Shown here: positions 46,266 to 57,610 of the stretch, piece after piece
Numbering within the stretch: the first letter of the stretch is position 1
Layout of the letters: every line of letters begins with the position of its first letter
Assembly (NCBI GenBank): GCA_910589415.1
Contig: OU342638.1
Span: forward strand, 7,728,014-7,792,013
Direction of reading: 5' to 3'
Origin: Malachius bipustulatus
Lineage: Eukaryota; Arthropoda; Insecta; Coleoptera; Melyridae
DNA: 64,000 nucleotides
Program-made: the position numbers and the translations under genes
Notes under the pieces: generated by a model
Told to the model about the DNA's origin: nothing
Seen by the model: the letters and a program-made list of their open reading frames with translations, nothing else
Database searches by the model: none

Positions 46266-47950
46266 GAGGGGTCTAGAATCAAAGGTGGCAATATCCATTT
46301 TTGAGGAAATCGAGATAAATATGGTATCGTAGTTGTATTTCATTCTCTATGGGATCCCAGAGTATGTTAGTGGCAAAATCCGACTATATCCAGTGTAAAT
46401 GTAAGCTAGAAAATACTCCTTAGTTTCAAAGTCAGCAATATCCAGTAAAGAATACGAATCAAAGGCGGCAATATCCGCTCCAGCCAATCGCAGCTCGCAG
46501 CAGTTCATAAAGTTATTACAGGGCGATTCCCGCGCTTTTTTTTAGTGGCTCATAACCCTGAAGTTTATTAATTGCAGAGAGTGTTTGTTGCCAGTCCGTT
46601 CTGTAGTGATCTAGGTTTTAACAAAAATAATTAATTAGGAAGTAATCAACACAATAGTCTTAATAAGGCTAATACAATGGAGGTATGTGCTACACCTGTG
46701 ACAACAAATAGTGCCAGAAAGCGACAACGCAATACGGCTACCTGGAAACGAAATGTGGCCAAGAAGCTAAGGTTAGTGGAAAAAATTCATTTATCTAATT
46801 ACTTTGGATAGAATTATTAAAGTATTGTTATTATCTTTGAAAAGGCTAATATGATTTTTAAGTTGATATACGGATGTTAAAGTGTTTTTATGAGCTTCTA
46901 ACAATAAAATGTCATTACTAAGGGTCTGTTATCATCATAAAAACCGTCATAAAAAAAAAAAAAATCATCATAAAAAAGGTAGTCGAAAATCCACAAAAAT
47001 ACTTAGACCTCATATCGGAATCTGCGACTGTCATTCGCATGGGGATCGACTGCAGAATCTTTGACTGGAAATCTAGCCTCCAAAATGTTCTAAAACCCCC
47101 AGGTCAGTGGCATTTCCAATTTAAAGCAAGTAAGCGGTTTTACTTGGAGCGAAGTGCATCTGGGAGTAGTATTCTTGTTAGAGGTGAGCAATATTACAAA
47201 AATGATCTAAATGTACTGAAGACTGTTACTAAGAAAGGCCAATCCGTCAGGTACATTGATCCCGTTGAGGTAAATGAAGGAAACCAACAAGTTAACCCTC
47301 TTAAGCTGCAAGATGTCAATAAGCTGCTTCTTAAGCATTTCGGGGAAGACTGGCGAACCGCCGAGGACCTAGAATACTATAGTTCCATAATCCCTACTGA
47401 ACTACCTAACAGCATGCCGGAAGAAAATACCCAACAGGTTGAAGAAGAAACTGGCTGTGAATTCCACCCAGAGGTTCCTGCTATTTTAATTTAATCGCTT
47501 ATAATAATGTTTAACCTGAGTGGCTTGTCGAAATAAATTTATTATTGTTTTCTTTTATAGTATTATGCATAAGAATGTTATTTTTTATTTCATTAAATAA
47601 TTATGTTTTTCTAAGCTGAATTATTCCTTACCTACAAAATCGAATTAATAATGATACCTATAGTAATCCTATTCAAAGTATTGTTCACAATATGCGCAGT
47701 TTTAGATTCAAACCCAGCATTATCCACATCTCAGGATCAAACATGGCAACATCCAAAAGAAAAGTTGAGTATTTCAAAGACAGTTGACGCTAGATTTGAA
47801 ACATTATGCATTCTTACATCGTTGGTTATTAGGAAACTTGTAGTTCATTTGTGTGCAACTAAATTTGAGACTAACTAGCTCAAAACAGTTTTTCCCCTCT
47901 ACTGGGAAATCATCAAAATGGATATTGCCACCTTTGATTCTAGACCCCTC
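46266..47950. mobile_element. DNA transposon with ~35-bp terminal inverted repeats, internally deleted
   Basis: The ends GAGGGGTCTAGAATCAAAGG, followed by TGGCAATATCCAT, are perfectly inverted at the other end. ATGT lies at 46262-46265 and 47951-47954 as a 4-bp target duplication. The same terminal word (AATCAAAGGCGGCAATATCC) recurs inside near 46450. The four-base duplication and the protein remnants suggest a Sola-like insect element, but I am not certain of the superfamily. It abuts the viral-nucleoprotein-like relic. Confidence 0.75.
46677..47494 (+). pseudogene. First and last exons of the transposon's protein gene
   Basis: An exon from ATG 46677 to 46771 encodes METC-type start MEVCATPVTTNSARKRQR, then TWKRNVAKKLR, and ends at a GT donor. 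The frame open through 47039-47494 carries IFDWKSSLQNVLKPPGQWHF, KRFYLERS, VRGEQYYK, and an acidic end. I recall this basic start in a repeated multi-exon insect transposon protein whose middle carries the catalytic residues. Here the middle exons are missing, so the element is nonautonomous. Confidence 0.5.
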
Positions 47951-47954
47951 ATGT

Positions 47955-49321
47955 GTGTTTATTGGTCTAGGATGTGCCAGATGGACTTTAGACGAGTGGA
48001 ATCAGCGAGCAGATCTAAGCATATATCCATCAGCTGAAGCGGATCTAGCTATTATTCCTGAGTCAGTCTCTATCCTGTCTGCCAGGGAGGTCGGTCCATT
48101 GGACGACGTCATGACCAAGAGAATCAACTTGGTTGTATTTGCATTGTCATGTGCATGGTTAAAGATACCCAGGCTCGGCTCGAGTTCGAGTATTTGATTT
48201 GTACTTTTCTTTCTTCAATTTCAAAAGGCCTCAATGCCTCTGAGGGGTATTGCAGCCGCAAACATTCAGGGTTCCGCAACCAAGGACTCACGACATTGAG
48301 TGTCGCTGAAGAAATGAAGCCGAAAATATTAGCTATGTTATGGAAACGGTCGGACTTCCATCTCCACAGTCGAAATGTAGCACTAAAAGACTTAATTGAG
48401 GGTGTCCAAAAACTAGGATCGAGCGTCAAAAATGTCCTCGTGACTCCGATTTGTAGCCAAATACTGCACATAAACCTAACTTATGTCACGAACATAGTGA
48501 CAGCAACAACAACTGTCGTCTCATTCAAATGGGGAGCATTCTTTGACAAGTATCCTGTGATGCGAAGTCAATTTGATAAGCTGACTCCGGTACTATCAGA
48601 AATTGGCGCCAATCCATATGTTGGCTTAGTTGCTACGGGTTTCGGAGCCGAGATAAGAGATTTGGCATATTTTTGTACTAGACTACTTATCGCCATGGGG
48701 GTGGAATCCTTAAAGAGATATCGTGGAATAGGGGGGGGGGGCGATACCATGATCATGGGGAAGGCGTATTGGGATTCCCTCATTGATGCTTTTGCTAAGG
48801 ATCAGATGTCAGTTGATGACTATAAGGACCTCAAAGCCACAGAGACAGATCTTACTGATGAGCAACGTGACGCTCTGTCCAAATATCATCAAGCCGCTGA
48901 TGAAGACGAGGAGGAAGATGATGATGATGAGTCAGAAGCTGGTCCTAGTTACATTGACCCAGCTCCACTCTTTCCACCTGATGAGGACACCGAGATGGCT
49001 GAGCCAGGTCCGTCTCAAGATCAGAAGCGCCGCAGAACTTAAACACCTCCCACGAAAACTGAAGAGGAACTCTTTAGGGAATTTTCTGAGCAGTTCAAAA
49101 AAGGACGAGTTGTAACTAGCACCATGACATGGACTGAACTTGACGAAGCAGTCGGTCATGTTCTTGCAATGATTGCAGGAGAAACTGAATTCGTTCCAAA
49201 GAAGAAGCCACTTTTGACCAAGGACATGCCAGTCTCCACTGAGACAAATGAGGCAATAGCAGAGAGATTACTCAAACTTTTCCAGATCCCTGCTCCAACA
49301 AGAAGAAGTATTGCCCTATTA
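47955..49321 (+). pseudogene. Endogenous viral element: nucleoprotein-like fragment of a negative-strand RNA virus
   Basis: A long single-exon coding relic outside any transposon domain set. It contains helical segments with a TKRINLVVFALSCA block, a central FKWGAFFDKYPVMRSQF region, an EIGANPYVGLVATGFGAE region, and a C-terminal acidic/Pro tail (DEDEEEDDDDESEAGPSY) before a basic patch. Breaks: a frame change at about 48160-48190, a G-run near 48731-48741, and a TAA at 49040-49042, after which the same frame stays open to about 49321. The layout recalls nucleoproteins of Chuviridae or other Mononegavirales-like arthropod viruses, which often leave such copies in insect genomes. The family is not fixed. 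The left edge is the transposon's ATGT. Confidence 0.55.
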
Positions 49322-49773
49322 TTTCCCAATATGACATTTAGAGTTTGTAACGAAGTCGCGTATTTTCAACTTCGTTTTTCATTAGTTAACATTCAGAAAT
49401 TTAAATTCGATCGAAATGCAATAGTTAATTATCAAAATCATCTTAATCAAATTAAGTTTCGTGAAATAATCTATTTTCCATCCTCATTTTTCATAATAGG
49501 TAATAATAATGAAAACGTAATTTTTCTGAAAGGACGAAGAGTAAATATTATAATTTTAATAAATAGCATGAGTCCGTGAGCCGGCTACAAGAATTTAATT
49601 TTTCATGAAAGTTTTGAGATTTTTTATACACGGAGTTGAAATTTATTGCCAACTGAATCGGTGCAGTTAGCGCCCGTTTTCTTGAAGCCTTTTCGAAATA
49701 ATCCAACGAACGGTACAGAAAAAGTGGCGTGCCCGTTTTTGCTTCGCGATAGCGAGTACAAACAGATAGGAAG

Positions 49774-49812
49774 GGTATAAATATAGGTGCCGGGATTGTT
49801 AGCGTCCTCTTT
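49774..49812 (+). promoter_or_regulatory. TATA-type promoter candidate
   Basis: GGTATAAATATAGG, with a start-site-like TCCTCTTTCATTT about 30 nt downstream (49803-49816). This is the likely RNA start of the Ty3 element. Confidence 0.5.
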
Positions 49813-50689
49813 CATTTTTCCGTCGTGGACTACGTTAGTACTATAATAGTGGGGTGCCGTTTACAGAAACCGCCGACCGACGCCTTCCGTATTAGCCGTA
49901 GCGAACCGTGCCGACGCGAATCATAGAAAGTCCCGATTAATAGCAAGTTCACAAGTCGCGATAATAGCGTAAGGCCATTCGAGCCAAGTTTGTGTGAGTT
50001 TTCTTTTTGCCGCCACACGATCGTGCCAGCCAATTGCCCGACACCCTCGATACCCAGATAGAATGTAGGTGTTTCTATATAAATGTTATTCATTTCTGGT
50101 ACCGCCGATTCAACCCTCCTGTGCCTCCTGACCATTAACCGCCCCGAGATACGCCAAGTAAATTTCCCACTATTCTCCGAAGGCCATATAGCAGCGGGGT
50201 CACTAGCATTTCTAGCTGTAGGGTAAGCGGTGCAAGCGACCTCCCTTCGTGGCTGGGTAACCGGTGAATCAATTTTAACTTGTACCTAGTACCTTTCCTG
50301 AAAGCGCCCGTCATCTCCTGGAACCCCGCCTCGATGTTTATGCGATAACAATTAGAGCCTCCGACCAGTTTCGATAGACAGGTACAGTTAGGTAATTTTT
50401 GGTCGTCCTCTCACGGGCCAAGTCCGATTTATTGCATTTAAATTTGATATTAATTGGTTGTCCTCCCAGGACACAGTGCCGCCTCACGGTGATTCTCATT
50501 CGAGTGTTTAATTGTAAATATATTTTCCCGTAGGTAGCTGTCTAATTTTGTATATATTGTTTTTTTTTTGAAGTTGGATTAGGTCTAGTTTGGTATTTGT
50601 AAATATTTTTCCGTTGGTAGGTAGGTACTTTATTTCATTTTATAAATTTAAACTTTTTTTTTTAATAGGTTGTATTAATCAAAGAAATA

Positions 50690-51245
50690 GTTTAGCTTTT
50701 TGTACACGTTACGTACATGAATTTTTCTGTAAAATTTAACTTAGAATTTCCTTCCGTAGGTCACAAGAACCGGAAAAATAGTTTTGCTTTTTGTACACGT
50801 TACGTACATGAATTTTTCTGTAAAATTTAACTTAGAATTTTCTTTCGTAGGTCACAAGAACCGGAAAAATAGTTTTGCTTTTTGTACACGTTACGTACAT
50901 GAATTTTTCTGCAAAATTTAACTTAGAATTTTCTTCCGTAGGTCACAAGAACCGGAAAAATAGTTTTGCTTTTTGTACACGTTACGTACATGAATTTTTC
51001 TGTAAAATTTAACTTAGAATTTTCCTTCCGTAGATCACAAGAACCGGAAAAATATTTTTGCTTTTTGTACACGTTACGTACATGAATTTTTCTGTGAAAT
51101 TTAACTTGGAGTTTTCTTTCGTAGGTCACAATAATCGGAAAAATGGTTTTGCTCTTTGTACACGTTACGTACGTGGATTTTTCTGTAAAATTAAACTTAG
51201 AAGCTGAATAGTTTTGCTTTTTGTTTACGTTACGTACGTGGATAC
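50690..51245 (+). repeat. Tandem array of 91-bp units in the LTR/leader
   Basis: The word TGTACACGTTACGTACATGA recurs at 50701, 50792, 50883, 50974, 51066 and 51157, with a shortened unit at 51222. The repeated module continues through TTTTTCTGTAAAATTTAAC and GTAGGTCACAAGAACCGG. Units are about 90-98% alike by eye, and the last is 65 bp after its neighbour. Arrays like this in LTRs usually act as enhancers. Confidence 0.9.
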
Positions 51246-51803
51246 TTTCATAAATTTATACTTGTAAAAAATTTCCCATAAACTGTAATATTTGTGGCAA
51301 TAAATTTTTGTTCCCCGTAACGGCATTTAATTCTGGTGGCAAAATTCTGTGGATGTGATAGCGATTTATTTTGTATCAATAAATAGTAATTCAGGAAAAT
51401 GTGGGCCTTTCTGTTTTCCCGAAATATTTCGCTCAATTGACCGAACGACCCGTCTTAAGTTAAACGAGAGTGAAAAAAAAGGTAAGGAACCCTCTCGCAG
51501 GAATTATAATAGCCAGTCGGACCCGCACCAGCACCGGCACCGCCGAACGATATTCACTTCGCTTACATCTCCGCTCCATGGGAAGGTGCAAGGGACGTTC
51601 AATAAGCGATTAAAGCCCGTTTTATTGAATACATCGTCTTCAGTGATAACTTCATCTGACCCCTGGCGTTTCCGTTTCTCCATTGAGCTGCCTTTTAGGG
51701 ACAAGGATACGATAGACGTATCATTTGTGCGACTCAGGCAATTGGGACATGGACATATTTAGCGAAAACTTTTTCCCCAGGGAGTAAACCCTTACTAAAA
51801 ATC

Positions 51804-51821
51804 TGGCGCCCGAGCAATCCG
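51804..51821 (+). other. Primer-binding site of Ty3 element 2
   Basis: TGGCGCCCGAGCAATCCG follows AAAAATC. A second, similar word (AAAAATCTGGCGGCCGAGCA) lies 90 bp downstream at 51888-51907. The first has the better TGGCGCC primer-site form. Confidence 0.7.
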
Positions 51822-51994
51822 CCGAACTACATCTGCAGTCGATCCGAGAATTTCCCAGCGAGCCCAAGAACGTCACAAAAATCTGGCGGCCGAGCAGGGA
51901 CCTGAAGATTCCGAAGACGTAGAGCCGAGACCCGAAGAAGCTTCCGACTTTTCACCGCCGTTGAAAGAGACCGCCGCCGTATCCAGCCGCCGAG

Positions 51995-53610
51995 ATGTCC
52001 GACCCGAAAGGAGACGACCAGCTAGGTGCTTGTGGACACACCGTCGAACCCGGCACCGAACCCGATCCGTTTCACGGCCTGCTTAACCCCGAAGTCACGG
52101 ATACACGCACGTCCTGGATATACCGGTTGAAAAAGGACGAGTTGGATCGAGAGTTGGCGAAGTTGGGTCGCCCACACGAAGGGACCGTCGAAGAAAAACG
52201 TAAGCTGTTGTCGGGGTGGTTCAAGTCGCTCACGGGGTCCCGTCCGAACCCCCCAGCTAAGAGCGAGACACCGCCCCCGAGCACACCGCCCCTCCGGTAT
52301 CGGCAACCGTCATGACGCCGACTGTGACACCGTGGACAGCCCCCAAGTTCGTACCGGCACCAGCAACGACGTACAATGTCGCCGGTACCATGCCATTCAG
52401 CCAGCCACCGCCGCCCCCGACCGTGCTGCCACCGCCCATCATGCAGTCATTCGTACCAGCCTCAGCAGCGGCATACCGTCTCACGGGGACCTTACCAGCC
52501 AGTCAAACGCCGCCGCCCCCGACCATGATGACACTACCCGTCGTTCCGACGTTTATGCCAGTCTCCGCGGCAACATACCACGTCGCCGGGACCGTGTCAG
52601 GCAGCCAGCCGCCGCCGCCCCCGACCGTGCCGGCACCATCCGTCATGCAGACGTTTGCTCCTCCTACTTCGACGTTCTTTACGCTCCCCCTTCACGTCCC
52701 CGCTGGTGGACAACCAGCCCGAAGCCGAGCCGAACCGATGGAACCACCGAATGTGACGTCATGGAATTTGCGGTATGACGGTCGCGGCAGTCCCGCCGAC
52801 TTCCTGGAAAGGCTAGAGGAATTGCGTGAAATTTACGGGGTGAGTGAGACGCGCATGCTCCGTGCCATGCCCCTCCTGCTGGAGGGCGAATGCTTAGCTT
52901 GGTACCGGAACAATTCTATGTGGCTGACGACGTGGATGGACTTCCTGGAGGCGTTCCGCAAATACTTTCTGAAGAACGACTACCTCTTCGACTTAGAGGC
53001 TGAAATAAGCCGCAGAGTACAGGGGCGCGACGAAGACGTGCTCCAGTACATAACATCAATGCAGACGCTTTGCAGACGTCACGGAGCGATCCAGCCGCAC
53101 CGTCAAATCGACTAGATCAAGCGAAATCTTCGGCCGGAGATCAAGCAGCTGATCTGGAGCCGAAGCTACGACGACGTCCGTGCAATAATGGAGGATGCCA
53201 AGGCAGCACAGGACGTGCTGACCGAGCTACGCACCGCCCGCCACCCCTCAGTCTCCGAGGGCAGACCCCCTTTTTCGTCCGAGGCCCCTATCGCCTCCAA
53301 CAGCCCTACACCGCGACGAAGAGAAGGATGGCAACCGCGCAGGCAGCCGGACCGAGCACCCTCACCACCGCTGAGGGCCATCGAAGCAGGTAGCACCGCA
53401 GCCGCACCCGCTGACACGAGGTCCGTCAGATTCGCCGCCCCCGTCCGAGACAATTCCCGCACGATCTGCTGGCGCTGCGGGGAGGCTGGCCACTACTGCA
53501 GCCAGTGTACCGGCCAGCCGAAGCTGTTCTGCTCCCGTTGCGAGCGGCCCGGAATATTGTCCAGGGAGTGCGACTGTCCGCATCCGGGAAACGAGATGCG
53601 GGGCGGGTAA
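51995..53610 (+). pseudogene. Ty3 element 2 gag (SAP-like, Pro-rich linker, capsid, two zinc knuckles)
   Basis: ATG 51995 opens a frame with a SAP-like helix pair (WIYRLKKDELDRELAKLG) to 52315. Its TGA overlaps ATG 52312 of the next frame (ATGA), so either a coupled start or a frameshift. The second frame has Pro-rich repeats (QPPPPPTV, about 100-residue spacing), then the Gag core (SPADFLERLEEL, LLLEGECLAWYRN, FLEAFRKYF). A TAG at 53113-53115 interrupts, then the frame resumes to CWRCGEAGHYCSQC and CSRCERPGILSREC (knuckles, about 53467-53576). It ends TAA at 53608. Codon use is strongly GC-rich, unlike the surroundings. Confidence 0.8.
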
Positions 53611-54373
53611 GAACGCCGACTCAACGGAGACCTGCCCCAAAAAAACCGAAAGACCGCCGCCGCCGCCGCCGACACCGCCGCCCCCTCCGCCGCCGACATC
53701 GTCGCCGCCCCTATCACCACCGCCGCCGCCCCCGTGGCCGCCTCCGTCACCGCCGCCTCCGCTGCCGCCCCCAGTACCGCCGCCGCCAACAGCCTAGACC
53801 CGGAGACCAGGCCGTTCCTGAACGTGAGCATCGAGGGGAGGGAGTTCGAAGCGCTCCTCGACACCGGGGCGACTCGCTCATTCATAGGCCGGAGGGTGAT
53901 ACAACATTGCCGAGAGAACGGAGTCCGTGTCCGTCAGTACCAAAGGACCTCGGCACGGGTCGCCGACGGCACCTCGGTATCGATCCGAGAGACGTTCCTG
54001 CTGAAGCTAATCATCGGACAAGGGAAATTGCAGGTAGCAGGCCTGGCATTGCCATCGTTGCCGGTAGACCTGGTCCTAGGGATGGACACGTTGGGCTGTA
54101 CCGATTTTGCGCTGGACCTGGGCACGCGAGAGGTGCGCATCAGAGGACGAAGCTACCCTCTTCGCGCCACACCGACGAGAAACGACCAACGGAGGGCGAG
54201 TAATGTCACCGAATGTCGCATGGCCGAATCCAGAGTTATTGCAGCATCTGGCAACGTCGCTTTGGCCTCTTCGGAGCGCCAACACCGTCAGCTGTCGACC
54301 GACGAAGATACCGTGTCGCTCCAATCCACCTACCCTGACGCGATTACTCAAGAAGTCGCAAAGATGGCGCTAG
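53611..54373 (+). pseudogene. Ty3 element 2 protease, followed by an RT deletion
   Basis: In the same frame as gag, after TAA 53608-53610. An Ala-rich linker (low-complexity CCGCCGCC DNA) leads to FEALLDTGATRSFIG (active-site DTG at about 53860) and VDLVLGMDTLG (second conserved loop). After about 54360 the text jumps directly to the RNase H entry, so the whole RT palm and fingers are missing. GGGTAAGAAC at the gag stop also looks like a 5' splice site. Confidence 0.8.
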
Positions 54374-56139
54374 GGAACCGAACAAAACGACGCATTCGAG
54401 GCCCTGAAGGAACACCTGACCGAGGCTCCTGTGCTGACGTGCCCTGACTTTACCCAACCGTTCACCCTGCAGACCGATGCATCGGACTGCGGCATAGGGG
54501 CTGCCCTCACGCAGAAAACCGACGATGGCGAGAAGGTGATCGCATATGCCAGCCGAACACTACAGGGCGCCGAGATCAAGTATACCGTGGCCGAGAAGGA
54601 GTGTCTCGCAATCGTCTGGGGGGTGCAGAAAATGCGGCCCTACCTGGAAGGATACCGGTTCACCATCGTTACCGATCATCAGGCCCTGCGCTACCTACAC
54701 TCGATGCAGTCACCCTCAGGGCGCGTGGCCCGATGGGCGCTGGGGCTGCAGGCCTATGACTTCGAGGTAGTGTACCGAAAAGGGGCTTCGAACAAGGTGG
54801 CTGATTTCTTGTCCCGGTCTGCCACCGATACGACGGGTACCGAAGAAGAGATCTGCGCTACCGATACCGCGGGGCGCGCAAGAACAGATCCCTGGTACGA
54901 CAAGAAGCGGGAAGCAGTTGAGCGGAACCCGGAGGCCTTTTCCGATTACCGGATCCGAGACGACCGTCTACAACGCCGCATCCCCGACTTAAGCCGCCCG
55001 TTCGAAGCAGGAACCGACTCGGAGTGGAAGCTGTGCGTGCCGTCCTCGTTGCGTAACCGTGTTTTAGAGGAAAATCATGACGCTCCCACCGCAGGGCACC
55101 TGGGGGTGGCCAAGACATGCGCCCGTCTCGCCGGCAGCTATTATTGGCCGGCGATGTTCCGAGACGCCGCCAAATATGTCAAGGGATGTCCTCATTGCCA
55201 GCGCTTCAAACCGTCGCAGCAGAAGACTCCTGGACTCATGCAGCCGCCCCAGATTCCCGGCCCGTGGGAAACCGTCTCTATTGACCTGGTTGGTCCTTTG
55301 CCCCGCACCTCGAAAGGGAACAACTACGCGGTAGTCGTGCAAGACCGGTTCACCAAGTGGATGGAGTGTCGCCCCATCCGAACCGCGACGTCCGCCCCGA
55401 TCATCCGGATGCTTTTAGAGACCGTGATAACGAAATTCGGCTGCCCGAAAACCGTAATTTCTGACAACGGACGACAGTTCGTCGGGAAGACCTTCGAAGA
55501 GTTCCTGGAAGATTGGGATATCAAGCACCGACTGACCCCGGTGTATTTGCCGCAGTGTAACCCCGTCGAACGCCAGAACCGTACGTTGAAGACCATGATC
55601 GCTCAATTCTGCGGGACCGACCACCGAAAATGGGACATGCGCATCCCCGAGCTGTCGATGGCATACAACACGTCAAAGAACGAGACCACCGGATACACCC
55701 CCGCTTTTCTGAACATGGGGAGAGAGCTGCGAGTGCCGAGCATGGTGTTCCCGTCCGTTGGCAACACCGTCGACGACCAGTCCGAATATGACCTCACCCC
55801 GCGGTTGCGGCGTCTGCAGGAGCTGCACGACCTCTATCAATTAGTCCGATTACATCAGAACCAGGCGAGTAACGACCAGAAAAGGCATTACGACCTGAGG
55901 CGCCGCGATTGGAGATGTCATGTGGGGGACAAGGTTATGCGAGTAGAGGTTATCTCTCGTCGGGGGAATAGGGTTTTGCCGCGAAACTCGCGCCCAAGTT
56001 TTCCGACCCGTACACCATTATAAAGGTAAGGTCTCCTGTGGTTTATGACCTGGAGGACGAGGCTGGCCGCCGCCTCCTTAGGATACACGTCAAGGATCTC
56101 AAACCGTATACCGATTTCGCACCGAGGCAATCCGAGTAA
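54374..56139 (+). pseudogene. Ty3 element 2 RNase H and integrase
   Basis: RNase H: QNDAFEALKEHL, LQTDASDCGIGAAL, EKECLAIVWGVQK, IVTDHQALRYL. Integrase: HHCC zinc module (HDAPTAGHLG...CPHCQRF), catalytic D, D, E in SIDLVGPL, SDNGRQFVGK and NPVERQNRTLK. The end of the main frame (about 55975-56023) is a frameshift; the neighbouring frame gives the GPY/F-like end (KFSDPYTIIKV, VYDLEDEAGRRLLRIHVKDL) to the stop at about 56139. Apart from that frameshift the catalytic residues are intact. Confidence 0.9.
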
Positions 56140-56199
56140 TACCCGTATGTGTCCCTCTTCCACCTCCACGGCGGTTTAACCCACGTAAATGACCCTTTT

Positions 56200-56226
56200 T
56201 GTAAGTTTAACCTCCCACAGATAAGC
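56200..56226 (+). promoter_or_regulatory. Splice acceptor before the kinase ATG
   Basis: TGTAAGTTTAACCTCCCACAG, a pyrimidine-rich tract ending in CAG at 56220, sits six bases before ATG 56227. It matches the arrangement at 63876-63889 and suggests a spliced subgenomic mRNA. Confidence 0.6.
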
Positions 56227-56438
56227 ATGGACAACGATCTCCCGAGAGGTTCTTTGTACGCCGACCCCGAGTGGCGGGCACCACCGTTCGCCAGACACTA
56301 TGCCGCGGGCTCCCTGCTGAGCGAGGGGACTTTCGGCTGCGTACGCGAATGCGTCCGACGCACGTACGGCACGACGGTCGTCGTCAAGATGGTCAGACGC
56401 CTCCCCGAGACCGAAGACGCGGTGTTAACCGAACACCT
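56227..56438 (+). pseudogene. Retroelement-borne protein kinase, N-lobe
   Basis: From ATG 56227, about 71 residues: Gly loop LLSEGTFGCV (residues 30-39, first Gly replaced by Ser), the ATP-anchoring Lys in VVVKMV (K54), and a helix C with Glu (ETEDAVLTEHL). The reading then runs into the left end of the Harbinger element at 56439. It continues on the far side at 62915. It follows the integrase end by about 90 bp and shares its GC-rich composition, so it belongs to the same element and holds the place where env sits in retroviruses. Confidence 0.85.
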
Positions 56439-56795
56439 GGGGTGCGTTCGATAACATCATCCTAGCATAAGACTTACACGAAATGTCGTTCGAAAACACT
56501 AGTAGGCAAAGTTTGGCAACATTGTAGTAGCCGTTCGAAAACATCGAATAACATTATTCGACGTCCTCCTTCGTCAATCTATTTGAGAGTAGAATGAAAA
56601 GTATCCGACTTGCGCACTAGTATTAGTATATTTGTAGGTAAATTTCAATGATTTGGAGGTTGGTTTAGTATTATTGAAAGTTTAGTTTGCCGCCTTATTT
56701 ACTTTTTGTTGTGTTATTGGTTTTGTATTTGATTGTTTGCATTCTTTTTCTTATACTTAGGATAAAACTATCGTATTAGTATTACACTAATAATA

Positions 56796-57610
56796 ATGTC
56801 CTGTACAAAAAATATTATTCAAATTGAAGACAAGTGTTATATGTTTAATGAAACAGGTGAGTAACAAGAACTGTTTCTTTAATTTTCTGATTAAAATTGA
56901 AGTAACGCTGATTTTCTGTGAATCTTATGAAATTAAATGATATATTTAGTATTCCAGAAAATGCTTATGAGGAAATATTAGTTGAAGCAACAGCACAGCA
57001 TGATTCAGAAACATCGTATAGCACCAATTCGCCAGGACCCGGAACTCCTTCCTGTAGCAGCAACAGCTCCGCTGCAAAATGGGAAAGGAGAGAAACAATT
57101 ATTCTTCTGCGCTGTTTTAAAAAACATAAAATTGACACAAAATCAACCAAGAATGATGCTGCGTGGAAATTAATTAGCGAGGAGCTTGTGAAAAATGGCT
57201 TTACATTCACGCCACATCAGTGTGAAACACGATTTAAATATCTTAAAAGTCGATATGTTAAAAGAATTGATAATATGGGTGCAAAAGGTACTGGTGAGCC
57301 GCCAATATACTTTGACTATTTCAGTGAAATGGACGAAATTTTTGGCAAGAAACCGAATATTGTACCCATTTCATCTGCATCGTCATTGGTGGGTTTGAAA
57401 GATGATGGTAATGATGAAAAGGGAGAAGAACCCCCTCAAAAGAAACGTAGGATCGAAAAAGAAGTTGCCCAACTTTCAGAGTTGCTCCAAAAAAGTGAGG
57501 AAAGAAGAGAAGCGGCGCAAAACAAAAGACATAAAGAAAGACTGGAAAGAAGTGAACAAGCACTCGAAGTATATAAACAGATGATGGAAAAGTTAATTGA
57601 CAAGTTGTAA
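56796..57610 (+). CDS. Harbinger Myb/SANT-like DNA-binding protein
   Basis: Two exons, 56796-56856 (MSCTKNIIQIEDKCYMFNET) and 56958-57610, join in phase to 237 residues; GT at 56857 and AG at 56956-56957. The Myb/SANT-like trihelix (WERRETIILLRCFKKHK, AAWKLISEELVKNG, QCETRFKYLKSRYVKR) is followed by a linker and a long charged C-terminal helix (EKEVAQLSELLQKSEERREA) likely for dimerisation. In Harbinger elements this protein binds the element ends and brings the nuclease into the nucleus. No break is seen. Confidence 0.85.

Larger units (their letters stand above)
49330..51803 (+). repeat. LTR and/or leader of GC-rich Ty3 element 2
   Basis: Noncoding region upstream of the primer-binding site at 51804. 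It contains a TATA promoter (49774-49785) and a 91-bp tandem array (50690-51245). The left LTR boundary cannot be placed because the partner LTR is outside the window. If it all is LTR it would be about 2.4 kb, long for this class; part could be unrelated sequence. Confidence 0.5.

Noticed and set aside
52022..54579. Many long antisense and alternate-frame ORFs in the Ty3 gag/protease region
   Set aside because: High GC content removes stops in all frames; only the frames with Gag, knuckle and DTG motifs are supported.
56149..56226. Kinase start at 56149 instead of 56227
   Set aside because: The upstream residues have no kinase similarity and contain the splice-acceptor tract; ATG 56227 follows the acceptor.
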